A stretch of 25,970 nucleotides of DNA from Larix sibirica (GCA_004151065.3 NWUY0300002225.1:37068-63037); one strand, 5' to 3'. Counted from the first letter of the stretch, positions 1 to 10,820 are shown. Translations and numbers: made by a program. Notes: a model not told the origin generated them from the sequence alone.

Positions 1-59
1 GGTTGGCATCCCTCACAAAAATATATGTCTCAACAATATTTGGGATGAGCTTGGCGGCA

Positions 60-144
60 GTATGGAAATCCTCACACACACGAAGATTCTTTCTAATTCG
101 GAGTATGGAAATCCCCACACACATGAAGATTCTTTCTAATTTGG
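60..144. repeat. Two-unit tandem duplication, period 43 bp
   Basis: Two adjacent units begin with TATGGAAATCC and continue through a CACACACA tract into GAAGATTCTTTCTAATT. The units start at 61 and 104 and differ at only a few bases. No gene is associated. The 80-codon open frame crossing it (3-245) follows the duplication and resembles no family I know. Confidence 0.85.
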
Positions 145-886
145 ATTGTTGTTCCAGGTGGTTTGTTAATCAGGTCTCTTTGCATGTGTCTGCTTCCTTT
201 CTGCAAAATGAATCCCACAACTTAGTGACACGTTTCAAGCTGTGATTTGTGGAGTTCCACAAAAAGGAATATTGTGCATCCTCGTCTAACATTGGTATAA
301 AATGTTGGTTCGATTCTCCATCTAGAGATGATAACCTATATGTGTTTCTCGTGACTGTGTAAAAGTTGGGGGTTTCAATGACAATTTATTTATTTCCAGA
401 TCAACACTTATTCCTTTTCATTTACAAACTTACAATCTTCAACAGTCATGAGATTATGATTTTTCAGACTTCAATGCAAAGGAAATAAAAAAAAGTTTCA
501 TGCTTCAAAAATGATTCCTGTGTCAAAATTTCATTGGGTGTAGAGCCATCGATTTACTCTTCAAAGAAGTCATCAACATGTTACTGGAGCTGGAGATTGA
601 GCCATCTTCCATAAGAATAGGTTCACATATGAAATGAAATAAACAAAGTGAAAATACAACTAGATTAATGATTTTTTACTACAGTTTTGACAGAGATCTA
701 AAATGTTCTCGTCCATTACAGGAGTAATGCAACTGAATTAATAAATTTCAACCTGATTAAATAATAATGGGACCGAGGTTTTGAGGAATTCTCAGCCAGA
801 ACAAGTTGAGAGAGCAATTTCTATCTGTTGGGACTAGTACAACGTTAAATGAACTGAAAGGTATCATTATCCTTGAGAGTGCTCAA
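145..886. other. AT-rich non-coding stretch
   Basis: I see no credible coding region, RNA gene or mobile-element terminus here. Open frames are short and composition is uniformly AT-rich. Confidence 0.5.
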
Positions 887-1052
887 GATGAAACTTGTGT
901 TTTCTATCAACATAATCATGTCTAATTTTGCTCTTATGCATGCATTGATTCTGAAAGATATGGAAAGGTTGTGACCCCATGCATTGTATATAAAATTGGT
1001 GATGAGGATTGTGTTTTCCTTCAACATAATCATGCCTACATTTTTCTCATTC
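887..1052. repeat. Spaced direct repeat, period 114 bp
   Basis: A ~50 bp segment with CAACATAATCATG at its core occurs at 887-937 and again at 1001-1052, with scattered substitutions. It looks like an old local duplication with unique sequence between the copies. The 83-codon minus-strand frame across it (845-1096) is best explained by the repeat. Confidence 0.75.
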
Positions 1053-1384
1053 ACTAAGTTTAGTTGCATATATATTTTTTTAAAATTTGTTTTCACTAAT
1101 GCATTACACTCTAATTAAACTCTAAAGTTGATGGAAGCATACTTATGTTCAAAACTTGACCTAAGAAAAATATTAATGAACTTTTCATGAATGATCAAAT
1201 ATTTTTCAGATTTTATATATTTTAGTCACATGGATATATACATGGCAATTGGCGACATATCCATTTTCCTAGAGGCCATACAACAATTTGTGAATATTAA
1301 TCATAGTTTGGTTGATAGAAAATTACGGTTCTCAATTTAATTTGAGAAGAATAATCTTCTTGATTTTAAATTTAATGCAATGCA

Positions 1385-1497
1385 GTAGCTATTTGAAATT
1401 AGAAAGAGGGTGAGTTATCCAATTTCTTACATTTACATAAAGTTAAAACCTCATTGTAGTAGATCTTTGAAAGTAGAAAAAGGGTGAGTTGTTATCC
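1385..1497. repeat. Spaced direct repeat, period 74 bp
   Basis: GTAG(C/A)T(A/C)TTTGAAA followed by an AGGGTGAGTT block occurs at 1385-1420 and 1459-1497. One copy has a small indel near GTTATCC. It is a local duplication in non-coding DNA. Confidence 0.75.
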
Positions 1498-2209
1498 ACT
1501 TAATTTAGCATTTTCATGATAGATAGGATGCTTGACATGAAATTAATCTATAATGGAGAATGTGATTTTGACTCGAGCTATCTTGAGTGTATGAAACATG
1601 TAATATCAAACCAAGGTGAAATCTAATGAGAAGAATGAATGGGCATGCCTACAAGCAAGCACACTTGTTAAAAGGTCGTGATTTATAGAATAATCCTACA
1701 AACAAATAAAAAGCCCGCATACAACCAAGAGATGAATAAATAAACTTGTTTTCCAGTAAACGAAAGATTACCAATTTTTTGAGGTTGGGAGCTTCCTTTC
1801 CTTCAAAGTGAGTAATTCATTAGGTTAAAATGGTAGATTGCACATCCAAGTGAGTCCTTTGTCTCTTTTTCTAGGTGAGAGAGTTTGTGTGCTTCCTAGG
1901 TTCACAATTTTATTTTTTGGTCTGTGGTTTGTTGATAATATTAAATGGGTGAACAATTTGTCTCATTTGTCTCTTACAGTTGCCCCTTCATTTCCCTTCC
2001 TTGCAAAATTTGTTCCTTGTTTCCTTAAGATACAATACCATGTCTACAACCACCCGATTTAAGTTTCCCTTTTCAACCTTTTTTACACTCCAACAACAAC
2101 CTATTGACATATCATTGCACCTTCTTGGGGCAATTGCTAGTTTAATTACATCTCAATTTCACATCTTTAATTTTATTATCACCATTCTCAATCTTGGTAA
2201 GCTTGTACC
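1498..2209. other. Non-coding spacer
   Basis: Frames here (such as 1838-2062 and 1980-2222) are overlapping, hydrophobic and low in complexity, and show no recognisable domain. I found no repeat boundary or RNA gene. Confidence 0.45.
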
Positions 2210-2776
2210 TTTTGTATTTTGATATATTTCAAACTTTGGATTTGATCATTTTTTCTATCATAAGATTAATTAGGGTAGCAGCTACAAAGTAACAAGTCCT
2301 TGCCATTAAACCAATCTTAGAGTTGCTCATCTACCTAGATGTATGCATTTATGTCCATATAAAGATATATAGACATTTTATGTATGCATTTGTTGTTCTT
2401 TGAGGCAAATGGAAGGGAGGAAGCTCAAATCTATTTACTTCCAAACTACTTGAATGAGCTTTCAAAAATATTTTTGTTGTTTCGTCTTAGTTTTATTAGG
2501 GGATCTGATAAGTCCAAACAACTACTTGGTTATGTTTAACAAAAGGATCATTTGAGCAATTAGAATCCACCAACAACTCTTCCCGTTTACACTCCAATCA
2601 CATAATATTAATAAGAACTCAATTTCAGAGTTGCAATGCACGCATGAGAACCTTGAAGTTGCAAGAGATACCAATATTTCTAGTGACAAGAGAAAATGTA
2701 GTCCCATAATAGGAATGAGTGAGACATGTGGTGGGGTGTGTGATTTGTTGTCATACACATTCTTTACAAAGAGTAT

Positions 2777-2784
2777 TATAAATA
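2777..2784 (+). promoter_or_regulatory. TATA box inside repeat copy A
   Basis: TATAAATA is preserved at the equivalent place in copy B (7243-7250) although the flanks have diverged. This fits a promoter within an LTR. Activity is inferred only. Confidence 0.4.
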
Positions 2785-3703
2785 AACAATTTCTTTTTTT
2801 TCTTCTAAAAAACAAATCTTCACTTCAAAGTATGTAGCCTTTACATTGTATATTAATTTAGTAATTGATATCTCAAGGTACCTCCATAAACATTTTTCTT
2901 AAATTAAGTTACGTGGAAATTTAGAATATTGAAAGTTGGGATTATTAACCTTAAGATGGCATAGGGATTAGTTTTCTTGAAACATTGTACAATTTTAAAT
3001 ACTTGGTGAAATGTGAAATGTGTTCCTTGGAAACCTTCCTTCAAGGCTCTCTTCCAAGAGAGCAAAAAGTTTCTCACTAATTCTAGCTATCATGTAATAA
3101 GATAACTCTTTTTTTCCCTCTTCCAAGAGGTATAGGTATTGTGTACTTGTCCTAAAGGCCTTGTGGTATTGATAGGTCAAGCACATAAGTGACTTGGTGT
3201 TTGAGCCATACTCAAAGGTTGATTTCTCTCCCTAAAGGTGGTCAAGCCCTATAGTTGAGCTAGTACAGGTTTCAAGGATAGTAAGTTGGCCGTTTTGGAT
3301 TATTGACAAAATATTGTATTGCAATTGAATATATACAAAATAGTATATACATGGAGCACATATTTCCTTACACTTGTGATTGATGCACGCGCTTTCCTTG
3401 ATTAACTCACTCAAGGGAGGATAGCGAGGCTACTAGTTGTTTAATACATCTTGGCTGCCACGTGTTGTTATTATGAAAGGTCACTCCTCAAGGTGTCTTT
3501 TGTCTCCTTTGGAGGGTTTGTAAATGCCTCCTCTAGCATTTTAGTAATACTAGCTCAAGCTCTCCAATGAAAACCAAACTTATTTCAATATTTTTGTTTC
3601 AATACTCATTCATTGCAATAATTATGAAAGAACATGTCAATTAGAATTCCCTTCTTGCTCATGTCACTTTTGTTATATTTTGTATCCTTATTTATCTTCT
3701 CTT

Positions 3704-3925
3704 CAACATGTTACTCACATTGGTATGCATGTTGGGTGCCTGCTTAAAGGCCAAGTTTCTTCTCATAGAAAGAGAGACAATGACTTGGCATATTGCAAGA
3801 TTTTCAGCAAAGGTGGAGAAGGTTGGGAATGCATGCAACTAGAGAAAGTGAATGAACAATGTCGGGCGTGGGAGAATTTAGAGCTCAAGAAACTAGAGGA
3901 ACATGATTACATATGGGATCAATGA
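3704..3925 (+). pseudogene. Conserved 74-codon frame at the end of repeat copy A
   Basis: The frame starting at the CAA codon at 3704 runs open to a TGA at 3923-3925. The homologous part of copy B (8174-8395) has exactly the same length and the same terminal stop, with no net indel, but carries three internal stops. Common residues include THIGMHV, KGQVS, RDND, LEKVN and EHDY. The product is charged (Lys/Glu/Arg-rich) and probably helical. Indel-free alignment and a shared stop suggest it was once coding, perhaps a gag leader or a small element protein. I do not recognise the family. In copy A the frame extends upstream to 3680. Confidence 0.35.
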
Positions 3926-4140
3926 AGAAAAACATAGTTCTCAAAATGTTGATGATTGACTATGGATTCTAATTTCCAATTTGAATGAGTTACTATGGTG
4001 TTATTGTATGCTTCTATTGTATATTTCGTAGAAATTGAATTGCATATAAAAAATCTACAAACATATTCTATATGCTTTGGCCTTGTTTTGTGTGTGAATT
4101 TCATTTTCTAACATATGGTAGATGAAACTCATATTTGTGT

Positions 4141-5366
4141 CATGGAAAGTGTAGGGAAGGCCATGTAGAATGAGGTCATGGAAAAAGCAACAAAGGTCGC
4201 ATAGAGGCTATGAAAAAGGTCGTGGCATGTGCAACTAAGGTGGCGCACTTGTAATTTTTACATTGAATGTAACACCGAGTTTCATCCAAACTTAGGTGAA
4301 GCATAGATTTGAAGGAGTGAAAAAAATGTAAACTCAAACGGATGTTGTGAATTCTAGCATTTTCACTTTAGAACTACGAGTGTCAGTGAACTATGCAATG
4401 CTTATGTGAAACCTAGGATTTCATGTAAATAATGCCCATGGAATATTAACTCCCCTTGATATGAGGCCAAATAAGAGACATAATTGGTTTATTGGACGGT
4501 AGAAAGGACTTTAAATATTTGATTCGTTGAGAAACAAATTTCTTCATATTTTTCAATTAAAACTTGAAATGTGTATTTATTTTCATGTAAAAATTTGAAT
4601 TGCAACAAGTTGATTCATATAATCCATTTTAAGTGAAAGACGTGGATTAATTATTGCCATTTTTTTCATCATACATAATGGGATTTCTCCTTTTTTATTC
4701 CCTTTTCTTATTTTAAATGGCTCAGCTTGCCACAATAGCACAACCATTTATATAGAGAAACTCTTGTGGGGAAAATATTCATTCTAATAACTATTATTCA
4801 TTATCATGTATCTCGGTCATGTAATATAAAAATACAACTAAAAAATTAATTACATAGGCGTAACACATCCATCCACCATTTGACAATGTCATACCTACTC
4901 CCATATATACTAAGTTTCAACTATCATTATTTCTAATGGTCAACATAGGTGATTGAGTCAAATATGTGATTAAGAGCCTCAATGGACACAAATCGTGATT
5001 AAATAATATCACTAGCAAAAAGGGGGTATGAAATACTATTCAACATTAACTTATTCTTGCAAGCTCGATATGATGGTTCTTTGATTTGTGCAAACTTTCA
5101 TTTACATATTATTGTTCATGTCCAAAATGTTGATATGGGCATAGTGAATTTTAATATTATTATTCATGTCCAAAGCTTTTATATGGAAGTAGTTCATTTG
5201 TATTAGTTGTTGGATTTCTAGGGTGGGTGCCATGCACCATGAGTAGGGAGCCTCCTACTATCATCTTGACCCACTCTCTCTACTTCTAGAGCTTTGAAGG
5301 TAGGCCCCAGCATCATGTTTTCCAAGTAACAAGAACAAAGAGAGGCACCATAGCGTCAACAACAAA
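4141..5366. other. Non-coding spacer with small duplications
   Basis: No gene is visible. A degenerate ~49 bp direct repeat around TTCATGTCCAAA lies at about 5107-5205. A ~150 bp block at about 4562-4710, with a TGGATTAATTATTGCCATTT core, is homologous to about 10665-10820. At 5231-5248 a six-base stem AGTAGG/CCTACT forms a weak hairpin. No terminal inverted repeats or reading frames were found. Confidence 0.5.
4562..4710 (+). repeat. Dispersed ~150 bp segment, copy 1
   Basis: It aligns by eye with 10665-10820 (and 17132-17287 in the duplicate). The strongest match is GGATTAATTATTGCCATTTTTTT against GGACTAATTATTACTATTTTTTT, followed by a CATACATA and TTTCTCC block. Moderate divergence indicates an old dispersed repeat. 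No coding potential is visible. Confidence 0.5.
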
Positions 5367-5504
5367 ATGACAAATCCCTTCGACAACCTTCAATATCTCC
5401 GAGGAAGAGAAGGCTCCAAGCAATAGAAAGGAAATGATAGGTGGAACTATGTGGCATATCCCCTATTTGAAGTGATTTTCGAGAATCATGATACCGACAA
5501 ATTA

Positions 5505-5700
5505 CCCATATTTTTTATGAAATATTTTAACCTACTTCTATGCAAAGAGAATGGTTATGCATTGGTGTATTTAGATATAAATGGTACACCAATAATTTAT
5601 GTTTTCTTTTTAATAGCAATAATTTTTTAAAATTATTTTAACCTACCTTCATGCTTCTTGTAAGGTTATACATTGGTGTGATAAATACTATATGTTTTAA
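5505..5700 (+). repeat. Satellite-like units (GCATTGGTG family), patch 1
   Basis: Two degenerate units carry AAATATTTTAACCTAC, then GGTTATGCATTGGTGT or GGTTATACATTGGTGT, and in the first unit ATATAAATGGTACA. The same order of motifs makes up the array at 23540-24128 and resumes at 25503-25600, so this is a dispersed outlier of that family. Confidence 0.6.
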
Positions 5701-5791
5701 ATGAAGAATAGTTATAACATCTATTTAACCACTTCTACTAAAAACATAAATATAATTAAAAAAAATTAACTATTTGTTTGCAACGTATCTA

Positions 5792-5931
5792 ATTCACATC
5801 TTTGAAAAAATACATATATCTAAATTAATCTATATCATCTTTTTTTTTCAACAAGAAAAAGCATTCACATCTTTGAAAAAATACATATATCTAAATTAAT
5901 CTATATCCTCTTTTTTTTTCAACAAAAAAAA
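5792..5931. repeat. Two-unit tandem repeat, period 71 bp
   Basis: Units start at 5792 and 5863 with ATTCACATCTTTG and pass through ACATATATCTAAATTAAT, a T9 run and CAACAA. They differ by only a few bases, so the duplication is recent relative to the surrounding decay. Confidence 0.9.
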
Positions 5932-6195
5932 ACATACTTTTGTTATTCACTTAGAATCAAAAAGTACAATTTCTACACAAAACAGCCTTTCATATCAAAC
6001 TCTCCCAAAAATACCGACAACTATCATCACCTCAAAATCCCAAAATTAATCTATATCATCTATTATTAAAAAATTACAAACTTTTTACAAACCATAAGAA
6101 GAGTTGCATTGTTAATTTTGCTTGGCACATCCAGGGGACATGTTGTAATTGGGTGTAATTACTTTTACTATGTGTGAGATATTTCGTAATTGTGT

Positions 6196-6384
6196 CTAGG
6201 TTAAAGAACTTTCCCTTATATTCAGGTTCATAATAAACCTTCCCTTATCCAATGTAGGGAGACATTCTTTAATTACACGATGATCAAGTATCATGGTGAC
6301 ATTATAGTTGTGCCCTCCGTACTTGTAATGTACGTCGTGGTCACAATGAATCAAAACCAAGTGAGACCCATCTTGTCCATGCAT
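6196..6384 (-). CDS. Exon-like 62-codon ORF preceded by a splice-acceptor-like site
   Basis: On the minus strand an open frame of 62 codons ends in TAG. It is not low complexity: it has charged and hydrophobic patches and several His, Asp and Tyr residues, including HCDHD and YKYGGHNY. Just upstream of its first Met, on the minus strand, lies a pyrimidine-rich TTTTTGTTTCCCATAG, which resembles a plant 3' splice site, and the frame is open across the junction. It could be a terminal exon of an unrecognised gene or of a gene fragment carried by a repeat. There is no other exon that I can identify and no family match. It could also be chance. Confidence 0.25.
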   Translation of the reverse strand: MHGQDGSHLVLIHCDHDVHYKYGGHNYNVTMILDHRVIKECLPTLDKGRFIMNLNIRESSLT

Positions 6385-7242
6385 GCACCTCTATGGGAAA
6401 CAAAAATTTCATTAGATTTAAAAGATTAAAAAATGACCAACCAAAAATTGAATATCAGTATATTAAAAAATCAAAAACCAAAATTTGAAAGATATACACA
6501 TATACACTTTTATTTGCTATAGTTATATTTTAAACTAACGCTACACATTTTCCAATTTATTTTGTTTGTATCTCTTTTTAATATATGTTCTCCACTTTAT
6601 GATGTTTGTATATCTTTAAATACATGTAAATTACCACCATCATCTCTATTTTGACATATTTTTCACTTTGAATGTGATTCTTTTTCATCACAAAGGGAGT
6701 TCCAAAGTAGCAAGTTGTTGCTTTAAGTTGAAACCATTTTATTGTTTTTCATCTATTTAGATATATTCATCAATGTTCCTAAAAAGATACATAGATATCT
6801 TATGTATGTATTTGTTGTTATTTGAAGCAAATGGGGAGGGGAAACTCAAATTAATTTACTTTTAAACTACTTGAATAAGCTTGCAAAAATAGTTTTGTTT
6901 TCTCATATTAGTTTTTTTTTTATATGATAGGTTTAAATGAGTACTTCATTATACGTTTTTGTGGGGAATCTGATAGGTCCAAATGAGTGCATGGCTTTTC
7001 CTAACAAGATGATCACTAGAGTTGCTAGAATTCACTAATGGTTCTCCCACTATACACTCTAGTCATGTACTATTAATAAGTACTTAGCACAAGAATTGAA
7101 TTGCAGACATGAAAACCTTGAAGTAGCAAGAGATACCAATATTTCCAATGACAAGAGCAACTGCAGTCTTGAAATGGAAATGGGTGAGGCATGTCGTAGG
7201 CCAATTGATTTTATGTCATACATGTTTCTTTATGGAGAGTAT

Positions 7243-7250
7243 TATAAATA
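7243..7250 (+). promoter_or_regulatory. TATA box inside repeat copy B
   Basis: TATAAATA is conserved with copy A (2777-2784) within a shared GAGTATTATAAATA context. It is a candidate LTR promoter element, inferred from conservation only. Confidence 0.4.
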
Positions 7251-8173
7251 TAATCAATTTATTTATTTGCTAAAAAAATAAAGTTTCAATTCAGAGCATG
7301 TAGGCTCTACACGATATATTAATTTAGTACTTGATTTCTCAAGATACCTCCGTAGATATTTTTTCTTAAATTGAGTTGCCTAAAAATTTAGAATATTGAA
7401 ATTTGGGCTTTGTGACCTTAAGATGGCATGGGGCTTAGTTTTTTTAATATGTTGTACAATTTCATACACATGGCGAGAATGTGTTCCCTGGAAACCTTCC
7501 TTTGGGGCTCTCTTTCAAGAGAGCAAGAAGTTTCTTACGGATTCCACATATTATGTAAATAAGATAACTCTTCCTTGCCTTCTTCCAAGACATATAGGTC
7601 TTATTCACTTGACCTCGAGGCCTTGAAATGTTGATAGGTCAAGCATGTAAATGATTCAGTGGTTGAGCCCTATTGAAAGGTTGAGTGCCCTCCCTAAAGG
7701 TGGTTTGAGCCTTGTAATCAATCTAGTATGGATTTCAAAGACAATAAGTCTGTCACATTGGATTACTAACCAACTATCGTATTTCTACTGAATATATACA
7801 TAATAGTAGATACATGATGCATGTCATTTCCTTACATTTATACTTACACTTTTTATTAGTGCCTTTCATTTCCTTGACTAAATCACCCAAGGGATGATAA
7901 CAAAACAACTATTGTATACTTCTCATTCAATAAATCTTGACTTCCATATGTTGCTACTGTGAAAGGTTGCTCCTCCAGATATTGTATGTCTCCTCTAGAG
8001 AGTTTGTAAATGTCCCTTCTAGCATATGTGCTACCAACTCAAACTCACTAGTGTAAACCAAACTTGTTTTGGTATGAATTCATTGCAATAATTGCAAAGG
8101 AACATGTTGATCAAAATTTCCTTCCTACTCAAGTCCCATTCCTTATGTTGTGTATCCATATTTATCAGCTCAT

Positions 8174-8395
8174 CAACATCTTACTCATATTGGTATGCAT
8201 GTTTTGCCTCTGCCTAAAGGACAAGTTTCTACACGTAGAAGGAGAGACAATGACGTGGGATATCAAAGGATTCTCAGTAATGGCAAAGAAGAATGGGGAT
8301 GAATGTGGCTAGAGAAAGTGAACAAATAATGTTGGGCAGGGGAGAATGTAAATCTTGGGAAACTAGGGGAACATGATTACCTATAAGATCAATGA
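8174..8395 (+). pseudogene. Homologue of the 74-codon frame in copy B, with stops
   Basis: Same length and same terminal TGA as 3704-3925. Internal stops interrupt it after the KEEWG motif, after EKVNK and near the end after EHDYL. THIGMHV, KGQVS, RDND and LEKVN remain. It is a decayed relative, no longer coding. Confidence 0.35.
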
Positions 8396-8605
8396 AGAAT
8401 AAATTACTTCTCAAAATGACAAGGATTGACAACAAGATCAAATTTCCAATCTAAATGAGTTGTTATGGTGTTATTTTATGCTTTTGTTGCATATGTTGTA
8501 GGAACTGAGTTGCATATTGAAAATATGCAAAAATATTCCATATGCTTAGGCCTAGTTTTGTGTGTAAAATTCATTTTCTTAAATGAAACTTATTTTTGAG
8601 TAATA

Positions 8606-9299
8606 TTTTTTTGGCGCAACTATGGAAATACACAAGTGCAACTCAAGGAGGACCATAGAAAACAAATAATCTTATAAGTTGATAGCCACACAAGGGATTA
8701 GGACATGGAAACATAGTCTATCCTTACTTTTAGTGTTACAAGTTGCAACTCACAATCGTATGATTTATTGAACAACTTGTAGAAGAAAAAAAAACTATCT
8801 CTCTAATTTGGAAGATTCCTTTTGACTTCCAATGGACTTTAGTTAGGATTTCACTGACTTGTTATCTTCTAGGAATCTTCTTATATGTAGGCTCAAATGG
8901 GTCGAGGCCCATGGGGTAATCATACCAAGCATTTGCAAATTGTTTGGTTGAAGAATACAGGTAGTTTAGGTGTTTTTTTTAGTAAGATAAATGGGATCCT
9001 TCTATTAATAAAAGAGAATACTGTGCAAAATTGTTGACTGCCCGACCCTTGTAAGGAGGTAGTTCAATCAAGCTATAACATAAGTTCTACAAGTTTAAGA
9101 CAAAACATGAGACATACTTGCCTGCATGTGGGAAACCAAGTTACCAAACAGATAGTATGGATCAACCATATACCTCCTTCATATATCTTAGTTCCTAGAG
9201 ACCACCTATTATTTAAGCAAGAGAATGAACTATAGCAATGACCCAAATTAAACAAAAAACCTCTATCCCAAATAAAAATATAAGCTTCCATGTTAACAG
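8606..9299. other. Spacer; possible continuation of the minus-strand gag-like remnant
   Basis: No intact gene. On the minus strand a patchy coding-like frame (roughly 9070 down to 8770) gives stretches such as IELPPYKGRAVNNF and WYDYPMGLDPFEP, broken by stops. These may be a downstream part of the gag-like pseudogene at 9300-9707 in a shifted frame, but this is weak. Confidence 0.3.
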
Positions 9300-9707
9300 T
9301 TAAGCAGAACTAGGTGATCCTTGATTTCCAATGACCAAGGTTGGTTCCCCCTCTCTTGGCCCAATTTGAAATAGCATACCCACTGCACTAGTGACCTCAT
9401 CTAATCATTTATGAATTTCCTCCATATTGTCTCATATGTGGTTGATGATGTGTTGGACCTTCTCACTCTACACCTCCTTCTCCAATAGAACATGATCAAG
9501 AGAAGTCTTGAATGCCCAGTATGGGTTGGCCACTTAGTTACTTTTCTCTTGCTCCTCAAGCAAAGGGGTCTCCAAAGCTTCCACTAGTTGCTCAATATGG
9601 GCTAGGACATCCAAATTGAAAGCCTGGTCTTCATCTCGTCTTCAAGGCTCCTAACGGCCATGCTTGTTATGGCCCTAGTGACTGTGATCCCGCTCACGAG
9701 GAGCCAT
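9300..9707 (-). pseudogene. Decayed gag-like reading frame (retroelement remnant)
   Basis: On the minus strand one frame of 136 codons runs from an ATG at 9707-9705 (MAPRERDHSH...) to a TAA at 9302-9300. Within it are seven stops and no frameshift. The N-terminus is basic (Arg/His/Lys). It is followed by acidic helical sequence such as HIEQLVEALETPLLEEQEK and later LDEVTSAVGMLFQIG, which looks like coiled coil. Several stops sit where CGA or CAG would be expected, in keeping with C-to-T decay. A basic start followed by coiled coil suits a plant Ty3/gypsy-type gag, but there is no zinc knuckle or retrotrans_gag signature to prove it. An unrelated transposon protein is possible. Confidence 0.45.
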
Positions 9708-10664
9708 AATGAAGACGGCACAAAAGATGTGGAGATGGTCCAGGCTAGAGATATCCACCAATCTCTTTATCCACCCATGACTGCCAATGATCTCTCATAG
9801 ATTAGATATCACTCTACTTACTAGACCAGGAATGAAATGTTGCGCCACGATAAATCCACTAATGTTTATGTAGTCTTCAAGGCCAAAAAATCCTCGAATC
9901 CCATGAGCCATCGGGACATCATGACCGCCATCATCATATTTACCTCCCTGGGTAATTTGAGGAGAGATCTGCGTGACAGGCTGGGACTTGTTAATAAATT
10001 TGGCATGACCTAAGTCCATGGAATTATTATAATGCGATCTCCCTCGCTCCTAGATGAGAGTGAAAACATTTCTATTGTACGACTGATCCATATTCACTCA
10101 TGGACATATTATGGTAGTTAGTGCATAGCATTTATTCTAGTGGGTATGAAACCATAACAGATCCTTTATTCCTTACATCACCATAACATCTCTCCCCATT
10201 GCCATTTCCTTACATGCTTGAGCACCGAGGATAATCAATGGGCATCCATGCATGTTCATTATCCTTGAGAGTGTACGCTCGAGGATAATCAATGGGCATC
10301 CACCCATCAACATGTTCGGATGGAGTTAAGGCAGATCGTGTATGCATGTCACCACTCCTCTAGACATCCTAAGCTCTAATCATTGGGAAAAGTGATGTCT
10401 CCCATCACTGTCATAGTCGTAATGGTTGGTTTCGGGTCTTAAACAAGACAAGAGGGTGGAATTTGATCCACTTATCTGTGTGTGGGAAGTGCAATGTAAG
10501 CCTCAGATGTTCGATCATTGTCTCTAGGTACCCACGTGGCAACCTCACTATTCAGACACCCTCGTGGGAATTGAACCTTGGCACTAGTGAAAAACTCATA
10601 ATTTCTCACCAGTAGATCCAACCCCTTTGGGCTTTCATCATTCTTTTCAATCAAAATTTAAGAT
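9708..10664. other. Spacer upstream of the gag-like remnant
   Basis: This would be the 5' leader or LTR side of the minus-strand remnant. Minus-strand frames at 9795-10019 (74 codons) and 10472-10654 (60 codons) look somewhat protein-like but match nothing I know. I could not find a convincing primer-binding site. It contains the hairpin and repeat at 10226-10302. Confidence 0.35.
10226..10302. repeat. Direct repeat (23 bp exact) with an embedded 12-bp hairpin
   Basis: CGAGGATAATCAATGGGCATCCA occurs at 10226-10248 and 10280-10302 (period 54). Between them, ATTATCCTTGAG (10258-10269) pairs with CTCGAGGATAAT (10278-10289) across an 8-base loop, with one G-T pair. One arm overlaps the second direct repeat, so the inverted and direct copies share a core. 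Confidence 0.8.
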
Positions 10665-10820
10665 AAAAGCTTAAAACATGTATTGATTTCTGTGAAATGA
10701 TATGCTATTTGAAATCATATTGCGAAAAAAAGTTACGATAAGTCAATTCATCTCATTCATGCCGCATGTAAGGCATGGACTAATTATTACTATTTTTTTA
10801 ACATACATAGTTTTTCTCCT
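10665..10820 (+). repeat. Dispersed ~150 bp segment, copy 2
   Basis: Homologous by eye to 4562-4710, with a shared GGACTAATTATTACTATT-like core and T-rich tail. No coding potential. Confidence 0.5.

Larger units (their letters stand above)
2210..4140 (+). repeat. Dispersed ~1.9 kb repeat, copy A (LTR-like)
   Basis: This stretch aligns by eye over nearly its full length with 6645-8605 (copy B), and its second half aligns with 19668-20355 (copy C). Shared landmarks in order are a block ending ATGTATGCATTTGTTGTT, the phrase GAAAACCTTGAAGT with a near match in A, a TATA box, an AACCTTCCTT block with an inverted CTCT/AGAG pair, a CCCTAAAGGTGG block, and a terminal 74-codon frame. Copies A and B are visibly diverged by many substitutions and indels, so they are old. 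The TATA box and repetitive nature suggest an LTR or solo LTR with some internal sequence. However, I cannot define TG...CA ends, a tRNA primer-binding site or a polypurine tract. A non-autonomous element of another class is possible. Confidence 0.7.
6645..8605 (+). repeat. Dispersed ~1.9 kb repeat, copy B (LTR-like)
   Basis: Homologous to copy A (2210-4140) in the same orientation. It keeps the TATA box, the CTCTCTTTCAAGAGAG inverted pair, the CCCTAAAGGTGG block and the terminal 74-codon frame, here with three internal stops. After the shared ATGAAACT-ATTTTTG boundary the copies diverge abruptly, which gives a plausible right end. Copies A and B are direct repeats about 4.4 kb apart, but the DNA between them shows no pol domains, so they are more likely independent insertions than the two LTRs of one element. 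Confidence 0.7.

Noticed and set aside
2631-2837. Open frame with HENLEVARDTNIS shared between repeat copies A and B
   Set aside because: The match is at the DNA level just upstream of the TATA box. Downstream residues diverge freely, so coding selection is not supported.
2210-8605. Copies A and B as the two LTRs of one retrotransposon
   Set aside because: They are strongly diverged, no primer-binding site follows copy A, and no gag/pol lies between them.
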